Below are positions 53,901-61,285 of a stretch of 64,000 nt of DNA, piece by piece. The DNA comes from JAAXHB01 sp965214945 (GTDB lineage: Bacteria; Actinomycetota; Acidimicrobiia; Acidimicrobiales; Aldehydirespiratoraceae), in the NCBI GenBank assembly GCA_965214945.1, contig OZ244029.1:1798001-1862000 (forward strand), read 5' to 3'. The translations under genes and the position numbers were made by a program. Each line of letters opens with the position of its first letter. Within the stretch, counting starts at the first letter, position 1. The notes under the pieces were generated by a model. It saw nothing but the letters and a program-made list of their open reading frames with translations. It did no database searches and was not told where the DNA came from.

Positions 53901-54133
53901 GCGCTGGCCACAAGCGGCCGCCGCGCCCACCACACGTGCAGGAAGTAGATCGGGGGCAGGGCGCTGGCCACGGCGCGTTCGCGCACCGACTCGATGCTCA
54001 GCTCCTTCACTGGGAAGCCGTCTTCGATGAACAGTCGAGGCCGGGCCGTCCTGTTTTTGGTTGCGGATGCCTCGCTCAAGCCCATCCCGGCAACCCCATC
54101 CGCAACACCTGAGATCAAGGCGTCTCGGTTCAT
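50993..54133 (-). CDS. DUF1156-domain adenine-specific DNA methylase
   Basis: The 1,046-residue protein is a large DNA N6-adenine methyltransferase-like protein of the COG1743 type. DUF1156 occupies about 33-85 (LFIEDGFPVKELSIESVRER, YFLHVWWARRPL). SAM motif I is SDPTAGGGSIPFEALRYG from 178, and the catalytic motif IV is CIDPPYYDNVMYAELSDYF at 616-634. Residues 543-590 are a low-complexity insertion with RLPDDPTG twice. The ATG overlaps the upstream small gene as ATGA. In a defence role it would mark self DNA, or act as part of the effector complex. Confidence 0.92.
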   Translation of the reverse strand: MNRDALISGVADGVAGMGLSEASATKNRTARPRLFIEDGFPVKELSIESVRERAVASALPPIYFLHVWWARRPLVASAAAVLGSLMPAWSPELAERFPHNRELATAKDYREWFLELCGIWGDPVAARKRIDDAKAEGKRLPGNAYGYKQAFRNTPTPQNLELLHEVLKTIWGRLPTMSDPTAGGGSIPFEALRYGLAIHANDLNPVASGVLRAGVELPARHGPELIDDLKHWGKQLVSRLQDRLQPCFQLESKVERVVGYIWARTIACPRTGKTVPLVGDWSLRRGKKPVAVRLITHRDGVELDEPEYRVVEGSDIDFNTKRTATWSRGKAVSPWDHLVIDGAYIRAEAQAGHMGEVLYAVAVRTSKGRGLRSPTQTDLDALAAAEVELKQLLPRWKLHNVLPTESVPKGNKTKDLLNYGATRWRDMFTSRQLLVHGCFVEEYRKLIGEVRAAIGDDDQADAVLALLAMLQGKALNWNSRQATWMIGRQHLRGTFDMHAFPFKKTFAEFEAGQQLYPWCLKQMLDAYKGIAGLLPVANEDRSGRLPDDPTGQHMPSRATTANNPARLPDDPTGPRTSSGAAAGDATAGEAGQRIWVTRGNAGHMPDIPSGSFELVCIDPPYYDNVMYAELSDYFYVWEKRTLGRLWPDFFEDELTDKQDEAVKNKARFAAVGRRANELAHNDYRFKMQAIFVECRRILRRDGAMCVMFTHKAADAWDGLGASLLDAGFTIETSWPMSTESPASLHQARQNSVNSTIFLVCRKRPNRPDQSERVYLSEIEAKIRAATSEALSRADEQGLTGVNLLLSTYGPALSVLSRYWPVYSGDTDEDGRSRRLRPEEALHVARAEVTRHQRIRLVGREVAFDAVSDFVIAAWDTFRARSFSFDDARRLALATGGLELAELQKAKILVAKSGKVTLLEPRRRLRRDGDEHLAGVNRNRESFPTAVDAVHTALYITELDGLRAAKGWLDQRGLTRDRRFADCLQALIRAVPRTKAKGTWNIAEAKMLEDLVNTYFPDIEVPPDPAEDPEQLSIDDSTGRSAGAVRW

Positions 54134-54561
54134 TCCGACGCCAGCAGAAGCCGCAGCGCCCGCAGCGCCCTCCCTCCGCTAGCACCAGCGACGTGGGCGT
54201 ACCAGTACAGCGCCTCCTCAGAGCCCATGGCCCGCACCCGCTCGCTGATGGCCCAGCGACGATCGACTTTGCGTATCGGATCGGAGGCTCGCACCATCAG
54301 GGCCAAGCGCACGCCCGGCTCTTGGGTCAAGTTGAAGGGTTGCCTGCGGCAGGGGCTCACCGCTGCAGCCCGGTAGCCAGCCGCTACCACCGCCTCGATC
54401 AGAGCCCGGCGATGAGGCCCAGCCCGATGCGCTGGCAACGCGGCCACGGTCACCGATTCTGTGCCGTTCAGTTCGTTGAGCGTGAACCCCCAGTCATCGC
54501 CAGCCTCGGTGGGCTGAAGCCGCACTATGAAGCGCCGCTCGCGGCGTGTGGGAACCGCCAT
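54130..54561 (-). CDS. Small protein of unknown function in the defence-type operon
   Basis: I do not recognise a characterised family in this 143-residue protein. It has a beta-rich start (RRERRFIVRLQPTEAGDDWG) and VTVAALPAHRAG, a central VSPCRRQPFNLTQEPGVRLA, and a C-terminal helical part EEALYWYAHVAGASGGRALR. It is Arg-rich overall. It lies 10 bp after the DUF499 gene and overlaps the methylase by 4 nt, so it is probably a subunit of the same system. From memory, small proteins (e.g. DUF3780-like) take this place in related loci. Confidence 0.75.
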   Translation of the reverse strand: MAVPTRRERRFIVRLQPTEAGDDWGFTLNELNGTESVTVAALPAHRAGPHRRALIEAVVAAGYRAAAVSPCRRQPFNLTQEPGVRLALMVRASDPIRKVDRRWAISERVRAMGSEEALYWYAHVAGASGGRALRALRLLLASE

Positions 54562-54571
54562 CGATCGCGCC

Positions 54572-57500
54572 TCAGTCCGGTCGTGCGAGCTGGGCGATGA
54601 CGATGATCCGGCCCGGGTTGTTGGTGGCTATCACGTCGCGCAGCTGGTTCCAGCGATCGTCGCCGTGTCGCATCTCGGCGGCTGGGGTCAGCTCGACGGT
54701 GAGGTAGCCGGTCACGGCACGGCCGGCATCGGCAAGATTCAGCAACGACTCCTCAATGCGCTGGTAGAAGCGGGTCTCGCCGGACAGCTCTGCCTTCAGG
54801 CCGCCTTTGAGTCCCTGATACTCGGACGTGGTCGAGACCTTGATCCGGCAGTCGAAGCCCGGAAGCTGGGGGATACAAAGGCCTAAGATGCGCAGGTCGC
54901 GGATGCCCTCGCCGCGACGGGCGTCGGCTCGCACCGTGACGGAGCTGATCGTGCGGAGGCCGAGATCGGCGATGTGGTCGTCGATTTCCTGGAATGCTCT
55001 GCCGACGCTGCCTTTACCCTCGACCTTCGGCGCCGGGTCGCGGTCGGGGACGACGATGCCCCTGTTGACCGCCTTGGCTGCTGTGAGAATCTCGAGGTCG
55101 TCGAGCCGCCCCCGGCGGACGGCGGCGGCCGTCAGTGCCCTGGTGGATCCGGCGCTGGCATCAACCACCACAAGGCTGTCTGCAGCCTGGAGCCCTGAGG
55201 CCAGCACGTCGAGCACTTCCTTCTTGGTCGGCTCCCCGCCAATGGACGCTTCCAAGCGCGACCGTAAAGCCGGCCCGGAGATGGCCTCTTCGGGGCTGTC
55301 GCGGGCGATTGCGTCGCTGATGCGGCTGACCGTGAGCGGCTGGCGCAGCAGTTTGAGTTCTTGTGCCCTCTGTGTGCTGTAGAGCCAGGTGTCGGAGGCG
55401 ATCCGCACCGCCGGCGGCGACTGCTCGGTGCTGTAGGCCTTCTCGCTGTCTGCGTCGTAATAGATCCAGGTGCCGTTACGGATGCCAGCGGAGATGGTGT
55501 CTCGGATCAAGCCGGGCTTGAGAGGTATTCGCCGGCCGGGATCGCGCCAGGGCGACTTGGCCAGACTTTCAGTGGTGATCTCGCCGCTGCGGGCGAAGCC
55601 GGAGCTTCGGGCCAGGCTGTCGGTGGCCGGAGCGGAGTCGGCGATCTTGCCGCAGTTGCGCAACGCCTTCAGCAGCACTTTGGTCTGTGAGCCTTTCACG
55701 TCGCCCTGCTGAGCGGGCGAGAGTTCAAAATGCCGCAGGTTGTGGTTGGCAGCGTCCGGCGCCGGCCAGTAGAGGTGCCGATAGGCGCGGCACACCGATA
55801 TCCGGGTGTTGAGCTTGGATTGATCGGCTAGGCGCGTGAGCCGCTTGCCGACCTCCTGGCTGAACTGTTGAAGCCGCTGAGGATCGCGCCTGATCCGTCC
55901 GGCAGCCAACTCGAAACTGACCCGCTCGCGCATTGCCTCGAGTTCGCCTTCATCGGCGACCAGGAAGATCACCGCGTTGCGGTGGCTGCGGCTCGTTTCC
56001 GCCGCACCGGCCCGCTCTGCGATATCGGCCACGCGCTGCGGCGGGCTGGCCGCAGATCGAGCCAGGACGCCGGTGTCGGTCCAGTCCATCACCGCGAGAT
56101 GCAGCGTGGCTTCGTCGGCCACATCCGCGGGACCCACTGGACGATGAACCGCCCGCACAGGTCCATCGCTGGCGAAGAGCCGCTCGACGATGCGGCTCAG
56201 CTCCTCGGTGACATCAGCCTGGGAGACGTTGGCAAGCTCGGCCGCGACGATCCGATTGGCGTTGGGTTCCACCTGGAATCGCCAGCGGGCGCCGTCGGAC
56301 ACAAGATGCCAGGCCACTCGGCTGACAACGGCGAGCGCTTCGTCAAGGGTTTCGGGGTTCTCGCCGGGCCGCAGCGTCCCGAGATGGACGTCGGGTGAGG
56401 CTGCCCCCGGTGCCGGCTCGCCGGCCACGCTGTGGCAGAACACGGTGCGGCAAGCCCGGGTTGCCAGCCGCCCGACTGGCCAGCGCTCGGCGTCCACACC
56501 GACGGCGTGGGCGTCGGCGCCGGCGAAGTCCGCCCGTGCGGGGCCGTCAAGGGATTCCCGGTCGATGGAGCTGGTGATCGACGCCCGCACCGCGATGGCT
56601 TCGAGGGGTAGGTCGCCGAGGTTGATGATCGGCAGTCCGGCCCGTTGGGCCGCGCCGGCGTTGCCGATCCAGATCTCCCGCACCGTTTCGGCCAGCATCT
56701 TCAGCGCGCCGCGGGCCCGCTGGAAGCCGGGCAGCGGCCCGATGCGCTTGTCGAGGCAGTCGATCAGGGCCGGATGGAACGGGTAGCTGGTGCGAATGCG
56801 GTCGCAGTAGCCGGCCGGGTCGCTGGTGGCGGGTCCGACCGGAACATCGCGGTCGGCTAGCTCGGTGTAGAGGCTCTTGTACGCCGCGAAGGCTGCGTCG
56901 GCAGAGGCTTCGTCGACCCTGGAGAACAGCCGGCGTCGCAGGATGAAGCCGATCTCGTGCTCGTCGGCGGGTCGTCCGATGGCCCCTTTGGGGCGTTCCA
57001 TCACGTCTCGGGCCTCGGCCAGCACCTTCTGTTCGGCGATCTCGTCGAGCGCTTCCTTGACCTGGCGGGTCTCCTGCTGGAAGGCGTCGGTGCCGGTGGC
57101 CAGGGTGAAGACGACGCGCACCGCCGAAGCCGCAGTGGCGGCCTCGAACAAGACCTTGAGGCTGTCGATGGTGGCCCGTGCCAAGGCTCGCACTGAAGCC
57201 TCGCCCGAGGAGCCCAGACGTCTCAGGTATTGGGCCAGCTCGTCGATGATGACCAGGGTCGGGGTTGATCCGAACATGTCGAGCCAGACCTGCTTGCCGG
57301 GACCAGTGCGCGAGGTGTCGCTGCGCGCCATCTGCTCCCAGGCTTGGGGGCCGAGCTGTCGGGCGATCTCACCCCACAGCGTGTAGGTGGTGATCCCGTT
57401 GGTGGTGAGCCCGTTTATGGGATCGAGGCGGTCGCCTACGACGGCCGCGACCTGGCAGGTTTCGGGGAGCAGCGCCGGGTCGACGAACTCGCTCAGATTG

Positions 57501-57845
57501 GCCGGACGAGCCCCGTGCGCCAGGTGCCATAGGGCGATCAGCCCGTGAGTCTTGCCACCCCCGAAGCTGGTCTCGTATCGGAAGACGGCGTGTTCAGCCG
57601 AGAGCCCGGCTGATGACCCCCCCCCCCCCGCTCGCGCGAGGAAGTCCGGAAAGGCGCGCGAAAGTGCTGTCCAGAAGGTCGCGCAGACCCTGCGTGGGAT
57701 ACGTCAACTCGAAGAACTCCGCCGCGTCGGCGTAGCTCTCGTACCCCGCGGCGTTTGCCACCACCTGATCGAGCTGCGCCGCGAAATGCTTGTCGGTCAG
57801 CCGGCCTTGGAGCACGTCAGGTCGAGGATCGCAGCTATCCAGCAA
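54572..57845 (-). CDS. DUF499-family ATPase, split by a 13-G tract (OFF phase or pseudogene)
   Basis: DUF499 (COG1483) proteins are large P-loop ATPases found with DUF1156 methylases. The 5' part (TTG 57845) encodes 83 residues, DPRPDVLQGRLTDKHFAAQL to FFELTYPTQGLRDLL and SGLPRASGGGG, and stops at 57594 just after 13 G. One fewer G would join it to the next frame, which reads AEHAVFRYETSFGGGKTHGL (Walker A), LWHLAHGARPANLSEFVD and TPTLVIIDELAQYLRR (Walker B), up to 1,090 residues. The downstream frame could start at ATG 57331 but without Walker A. It may be phase variable or a sequencing error. Confidence 0.85.
57617..57629. repeat. Homopolymer tract C13 (G13 on the coding strand) in the DUF499 gene
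   Basis: Thirteen consecutive C on the plus strand, about 50 bp upstream of the Walker A codons on the coding strand. Slipped-strand mispairing at such tracts changes frame. Twelve or fifteen G would keep the DUF499 frame open; thirteen gives a stop 24 bp later. It encodes Gly residues in a linker, so in-frame length changes would be tolerated. Confidence 0.9.
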
Positions 57846-57910
57846 GCTGTCTATGCCTCGAACGACGGACCCCTTTCGCTAGAATTTGGGGCGGACACGT
57901 GGGGCTAGGG

Positions 57911-57938
57911 CGTATCACAACAAGATCGCTAATGTCAA
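57911..57938 (-). promoter_or_regulatory. Likely promoter of the defence-type operon
   Basis: On the minus strand TTGACA (57933-57938) is followed after 16 bp by GATACG (57911-57916). It lies about 65 bp before the TTG start of DUF499. The -35 is perfect; the -10 is partial. The diverging gene's start is about 100 bp on the other side. Nothing else is visible in the gap apart from a GGGACTCGCAGG duplication at 57966-57997. Confidence 0.45.
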
Positions 57939-58036
57939 GGTGAGCGTCTGAGCATGCGGCCGGTCGGGACTCGCAGGGCAGGAATCGGGACTCGCAGGCG
58001 AGAACTCACCACAACGAGGCCGCTACCGTCGGAAGC

Positions 58037-58795
58037 GTGCGCAGGTTGTTGCCGCGGCCGGTCGTCGAGGTCGATCCGATGGTGCTCTACCCGGCGCTGC
58101 CGAGGCCAGCTCCGCCGAGACGACCGTGGGTGATGGTCAACATGATCTCCTCAGCCGACGGGGCAATCGCCGTGGACGGCACCAGCGAGGCGCTGGGCAA
58201 CCCGGCCGATCAGGCCGTTTTCTCCGCGGTGCGGGCCTGCGCCGACTGGATCGCGGTAGCGGCGGGCACCGCCCGAATAGAGCGCTACGGGCTGCCGCGG
58301 CCCGGCTCCGGCGCACGGCGGGCGCGTCGCGCGGCTGGCCGCGACGAGCCGCCGCGCCTTGCGGTGGCCTCGTCGAGCCTCAGCCTGAGCCTCGACCTGC
58401 CCATGTTCGCCGACCGCCGGCCCGGAGAGGCGCGGCCGCTGTTGCTCACAGGATGTAACACGGTGCCGAAGGCGGTCAGCCGGCTCGAAACTGTGGCGGA
58501 GGTGGTGCGGCTTCCGTCCGCACGGCCGACGCCTGCGGAGATCCTGGCTGTGCTGACCCAGCGCGGCGCCGAGGTGGTGTTGTGTGAGGGCGGGCCGTCG
58601 TTTAACGGACAGTTCGCGGACGCCGAGGTCATCGACGAGCTGTGCCTTTCGATAGCTCCGCTGATCGCCGGCGGGCCCAGCCCCCGGGCTTTTAGGGGTT
58701 CGCAACGGACCGCGCCTCTGCCGATGGAACTGACCCATTTGCTCGAGTCTGACGACACCCTGTTCGCCCGCTACCTGGTCAAGTCGAGCCGCTGA
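58037..58795 (+). CDS. RibD C-terminal-domain (pyrimidine reductase-like) protein
   Basis: The 252-residue protein has the dihydrofolate reductase-like fold of RibD-C, which reduces a riboflavin precursor with NADPH. Motifs: WVMVNMISSADGAIAVDGTS, DWIAVAAGTARIERYGLP, VVLCEGGPSFNGQF and LCLSIAPLIAGG. No deaminase domain is attached and no other rib genes are here, so its substrate is open; many actinobacteria have such a stand-alone copy. Start is GTG with GGAAG close upstream. Its 3' end overlaps the LysM gene by 25 bp, tail to tail. Confidence 0.87.
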   Translation: MRRLLPRPVVEVDPMVLYPALPRPAPPRRPWVMVNMISSADGAIAVDGTSEALGNPADQAVFSAVRACADWIAVAAGTARIERYGLPRPGSGARRARRAAGRDEPPRLAVASSSLSLSLDLPMFADRRPGEARPLLLTGCNTVPKAVSRLETVAEVVRLPSARPTPAEILAVLTQRGAEVVLCEGGPSFNGQFADAEVIDELCLSIAPLIAGGPSPRAFRGSQRTAPLPMELTHLLESDDTLFARYLVKSSR

Positions 58796-59172
58796 CCGAT
58801 CGTCAGGACGGTGCCGCCGGCCTGTCGGGTGAGCCGGTGCACGAGAGCGCGTGGATCGTTGCCGGGCTGCAGCGACTTGGCGATGGACCAAAGCGTGTCG
58901 CCGGGCTGCACCACGTAATCCGTAACCGGCTGAACCTCGGCTGAGTCAGCGTCCGCGGAGCCGGAGCCACCGCCGACCGCGGCGAAGAAGCCCAGGCGGA
59001 CGATCTGGGAACTCGAGTCTGCGTCTGCGTGCGCCCCGGCCGGCATCTCTGGAACAGCGCCAGTGCAGCTGCCTCCGAGGCTGAACCCGACGAGAGCCAG
59101 CACCGCAGCTGCGGTGCCGACTGCCGCCCGTCGCTGTCGGTACACCCGTGAGGAGGGTGAGAGTTGGGTCAT
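58771..59172 (-). CDS. LysM-domain membrane protein, likely SOS-regulated division inhibitor
   Basis: The 133-residue product has a basic N-terminus, one membrane segment or signal (AAVGTAAAVLALVGFSLGG), and a C-terminal LysM domain (DYVVQPGDTLWSIAKSLQPG, LTIGQRLDL) that binds peptidoglycan. Divergence from lexA with SOS boxes between recalls Rv2719c (M. tuberculosis) and YneA/DivS, SOS-induced suppressors of division, from memory. I chose ATG 59172 with GGGGGA 7 nt upstream. A degenerate SOS box (GAAC-N4-GTAT, 59185-59196) touches its RBS. Confidence 0.88.
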   Translation of the reverse strand: MTQLSPSSRVYRQRRAAVGTAAAVLALVGFSLGGSCTGAVPEMPAGAHADADSSSQIVRLGFFAAVGGGSGSADADSAEVQPVTDYVVQPGDTLWSIAKSLQPGNDPRALVHRLTRQAGGTVLTIGQRLDLTR

Positions 59173-59198
59173 TGACATTCCCCCGAACGTGTGTATGC

Positions 59199-59212
59199 TG
59201 AACATATGTTCG
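59199..59212. promoter_or_regulatory. lexA: SOS box 1 (LexA operator)
   Basis: TGAACATATGTTCG fits the actinobacterial/Gram-positive LexA consensus CGAAC-N4-GTTCG with only the first base changed. It lies 27-40 bp upstream of the LysM start, within its promoter, and between the divergent lexA and LysM genes. Confidence 0.88.
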
Positions 59213-59234
59213 TTTAGAGAAATCAACCCTAACA

Positions 59235-59248
59235 CGAACATACGTTCG
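59235..59248. promoter_or_regulatory. lexA: SOS box 2 (LexA operator)
   Basis: CGAACATACGTTCG is a perfect GAAC-N4-GTTC palindrome. It lies 90 bp upstream of the lexA ATG and 36 bp from box 1 (centre to centre), so LexA probably represses lexA itself and the LysM gene from here. Confidence 0.92.
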
Positions 59249-59270
59249 CATACAACCCATCTGATCACCC

Positions 59271-59302
59271 TGTGGACAAGCCTGTGGACCGGCTTGTTCA
59301 CA
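59271..59302. promoter_or_regulatory. DnaA-box-like motifs in the lexA leader
   Basis: TGTGGACAA (59271-59279) is the exact reverse of the actinobacterial DnaA box TTGTCCACA. TGTGGACCG (59283-59291) and TTGTTCACA (59294-59302) are near-matches. They lie just upstream of the lexA RBS. Short repetition of a CTGTGGAC unit may explain part of this by chance. Confidence 0.4.
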
Positions 59303-59337
59303 GGCGAGACCCACAAGTCCCCCACGGAGACACGCCC

Positions 59338-59964
59338 ATGACACCGCTAACAAAGCGCCGCCGGCAGATCCTCTCCGCGATCGTCGATCATCAACGCGAG
59401 CGCGGATATCCCCCATCGCTGCGCGAAATCGCAAAAAAGGTCGGGCTCAAATCGCCTGCGTCGGTCAAGACCCATCTCGATCTGCTGGCTCATGCCGGTT
59501 ACGTGCGCGTCGACCCGACGCGGCCGCGGGCAATCGAGGTCTGCTACGACGAGAACACCGGAGCCGCCATACAGCGGCGCCCGGTGCGGCACGTTCCGCT
59601 GGTGGGCGACGTGGCAGCCGGCACCGGTGTTCTCGCCGCGGAGAGCGTGGAGGAGCTAGTGCCGTTGCCGGCCGACCTCACCGGCGCGGGCGAGCTGTTC
59701 ATGCTGCGCGTCCGAGGCGACTCCATGATCGAGGCGGGCATCCTCGACGGCGACTACGTAGTTTGCCGCGCCCAGAGCACCGCTTCCGAAGGCGAGATCG
59801 TGGTGGCGGGCACGCCCGGCGACGAAGCCACGGTTAAGACACTGCGACACGGCGAAGGCCGTGTGATCTTGGAGCCGGCCAACGCCGAGATGACGCCGAT
59901 GTCGTTTGACCCCGTCGACGTGTGCGTGTACGGCAAAGTCGTGACGCTGATGCGCAAGCTCTGA
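59338..59964 (+). CDS. lexA: SOS-response repressor LexA
   Basis: LexA represses DNA-damage genes and is cleaved after RecA activation. The 208-residue product has a winged-helix domain (RRRQILSAIVDHQRERGYPP, SLREIAKKVGLKSPASVKTH) and an S24 peptidase domain. The cleavage site is Ala94-Gly95 in DVAAGTGV, the catalytic Ser129 is in RGDSMIEAGI, and Lys167 is in ATVKTLRHGEG. The ATG start has GGAGA 8 nt upstream. It diverges from the LysM gene over two SOS boxes. Confidence 0.96.
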   Translation: MTPLTKRRRQILSAIVDHQRERGYPPSLREIAKKVGLKSPASVKTHLDLLAHAGYVRVDPTRPRAIEVCYDENTGAAIQRRPVRHVPLVGDVAAGTGVLAAESVEELVPLPADLTGAGELFMLRVRGDSMIEAGILDGDYVVCRAQSTASEGEIVVAGTPGDEATVKTLRHGEGRVILEPANAEMTPMSFDPVDVCVYGKVVTLMRKL

Positions 59965-60035
59965 CGCCGCGCAAGGCGCGTACGGGCGTGGCAAGGCGGC
60001 CGCACTCCGGAAGTCTGCCGGACTTCAGCGCCCAA

Positions 60036-60045
60036 GGGGGGGGGG
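60036..60045. repeat. G10 homopolymer downstream of lexA
   Basis: Ten consecutive G lie in the 200-bp gap between the convergent lexA and dapE genes. It is not in a coding sequence. The gap also has a CAGCCAGTTGG duplication (60149-60178) running to the dapE stop, and no gene. Confidence 0.85.
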
Positions 60046-60165
60046 CGCCTGCTGCGGCGCCGGGCTCAGCCCAGCGCGCAGGGCGCTACGGGTGATCAGG
60101 TGCGCTAACGGCGATCAGTTAGACCGCCTTGGAGCGGCGCTGGGCTCAGCCAGTTGGCCTCGCCA

Positions 60166-61275
60166 TCAGCCAGTTGGTCTCTGCCGGACGTCGTCCGCCG
60201 AGAGCAGGCCCAGCAGCGCTTGGTAGACCGACTCCACCGAGCTTCGGTGCACGTGCTCCTCCGCAGTGTGCGCCAGCCGCGGATCGCCGGGCCCGAAGTT
60301 GGACGCGGGCACGCCGCGGGCCGCGAAGAACGCTACATCTGTCCAGCCGAGCTTCGCCCGGACCGGCACCCCGCTGCGCCGCACCAGGTCTGCCATCAGC
60401 GGGTGATCGAGCCCGGGGGCAGCGGCGGGCGCCATGTCTGTGAGTTCGACGCCGTCGCCTGGGCGCAGCACACCGGCCAGCACGCCGTGCACATGCTGCT
60501 GCGCCTGAGACGGAGTGCGGTCGGGCGCGAAGCGGTGATTGACCGTCACCTCGGCCTCATCGGGCACGACGTTGCCTGCGACACCTCCGGACACGTGCAC
60601 CGCCTGCAGCGCCTCGCGGTATTCGCAGCCCGAGATCACCGGGCGGCGCGGCTCGTAAGCGGCGATCGCTTCGAGCAGCGGACCAAGCCGATGCACGGCG
60701 TTAAGGCCCATCCAGGGCCGCGCTGTGTGCGCGCGTTTGCCATTGAGCGTGACTCGCAGGCGCATCGTTCCCTGGCAGCCCGCCTCGACCGCGCCGCCGG
60801 TGGGCTCGGCCAGCAACGCCACGTCGGCCTTCAGCAAATCGGGCCGTACTGAGGCCACTTCAAGCAGGCCGCTGTGCTTCGAGTCGACCTCCTCTCGGGC
60901 ATACAGCACATAAGTGACATCCGCCGCCGGGTCACTCATAGTGCGGGCCAGCTCCACCAGAACGGCCAGGCCGCCCTTCATGTCGACGGCGCCAAGACCT
61001 CGCAGGATATTGCCGTCGACCTGCGCTGAGGCGTTGCCCTGCGCCGGGACGGTGTCGGTGTGGCCGGCCAGCAGAATCCGAACCGGCCGGCCCAGATCGG
61101 TTCGGGCGACCAGGTTGTTGCCGATGCGGTGAATACGCAGCGGCAGCCGGCGAAGCTCGGCCTCCAGCAGGTCGGTGATGGGGCCCTCTGCGAAGCTCTC
61201 TGAGGGCACGTCCACGAGCGCCGCCGCCAGAGCGAACACGTCGCCGGGCGGCGGCAGCGCCGCCGCCGCGGTCAT
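60166..61275 (-). CDS. dapE: Succinyl-diaminopimelate desuccinylase
   Basis: DapE removes succinate from N-succinyl-LL-diaminopimelate in the lysine/peptidoglycan pathway. The 369-residue M20 metallopeptidase has ILLAGHTDTVPAQ (His/Asp metal site), RGLGAVDMKGGLAVLVELA, VLYAREEVDSKHSGL (the catalytic Glu pair), LLAEPTGGAVEAGCQGT, GKRAHTARPWMG, and NFGPGDPRLAHTAEEHV. The actinobacterial form is this length. ATG 61273-61275 lies 10 bp after the dapD stop, inside a GGTCATGTGGC tandem duplication. Confidence 0.94.
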   Translation of the reverse strand: MTAAAALPPPGDVFALAAALVDVPSESFAEGPITDLLEAELRRLPLRIHRIGNNLVARTDLGRPVRILLAGHTDTVPAQGNASAQVDGNILRGLGAVDMKGGLAVLVELARTMSDPAADVTYVLYAREEVDSKHSGLLEVASVRPDLLKADVALLAEPTGGAVEAGCQGTMRLRVTLNGKRAHTARPWMGLNAVHRLGPLLEAIAAYEPRRPVISGCEYREALQAVHVSGGVAGNVVPDEAEVTVNHRFAPDRTPSQAQQHVHGVLAGVLRPGDGVELTDMAPAAAPGLDHPLMADLVRRSGVPVRAKLGWTDVAFFAARGVPASNFGPGDPRLAHTAEEHVHRSSVESVYQALLGLLSADDVRQRPTG

Positions 61276-61285
61276 GTGGCCGAGG

